DNA from: Caryophanales bacterium UBA3631
GTDB lineage: Bacteria > Bacillota_I > Bacilli_A > RF39 > UBA660
Direction: 5' to 3'
NCBI GenBank assembly: GCA_002374055.1
Contig: DFLA01000033.1
Coordinates: 1 to 23,409, forward strand
DNA: 23,409 nucleotides
Position numbers and translations under genes: made by a program. Below, in pieces: positions 22,790 through 23,409 of the stretch (position 1 is the first letter of the stretch; each line of letters opens with the position of its first letter). Below the pieces are notes generated by a model. The model ran no database searches and was not told where the DNA came from. It was given only the letters and a program-made list of their open reading frames with translations.

Positions 22790-22816
22790 CAAAAAAATAA
22801 ACTTATAAACAAGCTT
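22790..22816 (-). terminator. Weak terminator after yoaP
   Basis: A 7-bp stem with two G-U pairs (22799-22805 with 22810-22816) and a T-run on the minus strand, about 18 bases after the stop of yoaP. Confidence 0.45.
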
Positions 22817-22834
22817 ACTTTTTAACTCAATAAA

Positions 22835-23409
22835 CTACTTAATCAACTTTTCAAAAGCGTTAGCATTTAAAATTGTATTAGATATAAATTCACCCTTGTA
22901 AAAATTTGACCAGTTATTAAATATACATGGAGCATTCTTTGCTTTCTCTAATGAATCTATTTTTATAAAATCTAATTTAATTCCCTTATCTTTTGCATAA
23001 TCAGATAATTCTTTAACCTCATACTCTACATAAGGACATTCATTAGAATAATAAATAGTAAAATCCTGACTATCAATCTTCATCTTTCTAGCACAATCAT
23101 TAAACTTAGGCGCTTCAGATTCTACAAAAGAAAGTGACATTAACTCATAATCATTAATAGTATCAACTACCTTAAAACCATAATGTTCAAAAAACTTCTT
23201 ATCACCTATAAATGGTTTCTTCTTCTTAGATACCAATGTACATATACCACTCATTTTCTTCTCTTTAGCATCATTAATCGCATACTCTAACAACTCTTTA
23301 CCGATACCATTACCTTTAAAACTTCCAGCAACCCATAAACAATAAATATACATATAATTATTACCACTTATAGGAACCCAAGCAGTTTCTATTGGTTCAT
23401 ATTCAATAA
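22835..23409 (-). CDS. yoaP: YoaP-like GNAT acetyltransferase, 5' end outside the window
   Basis: The reading frame is open from the right edge to the stop at 22835, leaving about 190 residues. The ATG at 23353 is internal: upstream codons in the same frame read IEYEPIETAWVPISGNNY, which fits the family just before MYIYCLWVAG. The N-terminal part is a GNAT acetyltransferase, with the acetyl-CoA loop GSFKGNGIGKELLEYA. The C-terminal part (FTIYYSNECPYVEYEVKEL to the end) is the YoaP domain, thioredoxin-like with one cysteine (ECPY) at the active-site place. B. subtilis YoaP has about 250 residues, so roughly 60 are missing here. The acyl acceptor is not known. A weak terminator follows. Confidence 0.87.
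   Translation of the reverse strand, partial: IEYEPIETAWVPISGNNYMYIYCLWVAGSFKGNGIGKELLEYAINDAKEKKMSGICTLVSKKKKPFIGDKKFFEHYGFKVVDTINDYELMSLSFVESEAPKFNDCARKMKIDSQDFTIYYSNECPYVEYEVKELSDYAKDKGIKLDFIKIDSLEKAKNAPCIFNNWSNFYKGEFISNTILNANAFEKLIK

Noticed and set aside
1..23409. Mobile elements, prophage, toxin-antitoxin or defence system
   Set aside because: No transposase, integrase, phage structural gene, att-like repeat or known defence domain. YhgE is named a phage infection protein but is a chromosomal membrane protein.

Overview
The window is very AT-rich DNA from a low-GC Gram-positive bacterium. It is most likely an uncultured, Mollicutes-like member of the Bacilli (RF39-type gut lineages come to mind, from gene content only). 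Support comes from strong Shine-Dalgarno sites of AGGAGG and GGTGAT type, sigma-A-like promoters, U-tracted hairpin terminators and typical Bacilli genes (cdaA-cdaR, ntdP, trmL, yhgE, yoaP, YuzA-like). UGA is a stop here: the AAA ATPase gene ends in TGA, the only tRNA is tRNA-Trp with anticodon CCA, and the tryptophan codon checked is TGG. Genetic code 4 is therefore unlikely. All genes but one (the DUF378 protein at 3770-3970) lie on the minus strand.

Layout, left to right (transcription mostly right to left). 1-161: two tandem strong promoters with A-tracts and a boxA-like motif point off the left edge, probably into an rRNA operon. 198-3659: ntdP, an S41 C-terminal processing protease, a membrane protein with a degenerate thioredoxin-like domain, and a LolA-like lipoprotein. 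3770-6144: DUF378 protein, then the cdaA-cdaR operon (c-di-AMP synthase and its regulator) with a shared bidirectional terminator. 6305-7165: acidic Asp/Ser/Asn-rich membrane-anchored protein. 7360-9733: four-gene operon of thioredoxin lipoprotein, single-domain Clp-like AAA+ ATPase, Cys-poor thioredoxin-like membrane protein and trmL. 9933-12106: envelope operon of small lipoprotein, polysaccharide deacetylase and LysM protein. 12169-13530: LppM-like lipoprotein with a Gln/Asn-rich tail. 13668-16425: two overlapping FAD-dependent oxidoreductases. 16481-16554: tRNA-Trp. 16626-17999: cell-wall amidase with five LysM repeats and no signal peptide. 18068-20698: TetR regulator and YhgE/Pip membrane protein, with a candidate operator. 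20789-22714: PH-like protein, tandem-thioredoxin membrane protein and PH-domain membrane protein. 22835-23409: yoaP, cut by the right edge.

The common theme is the cell envelope: peptidoglycan hydrolysis and modification, lipoproteins, membrane-anchored thioredoxin-like proteins, and c-di-AMP, which in related bacteria links to turgor and wall homeostasis. No mobile element, prophage, CRISPR array or clear defence system is visible. The less explained parts are the single-AAA Clp-like ATPase next to thioredoxin-like proteins, the family of thioredoxin-like membrane proteins that have lost their cysteines, and the acidic and Gln/Asn-rich proteins of unknown function. Genes are packed so tightly that stop codons are often built into terminator hairpins.
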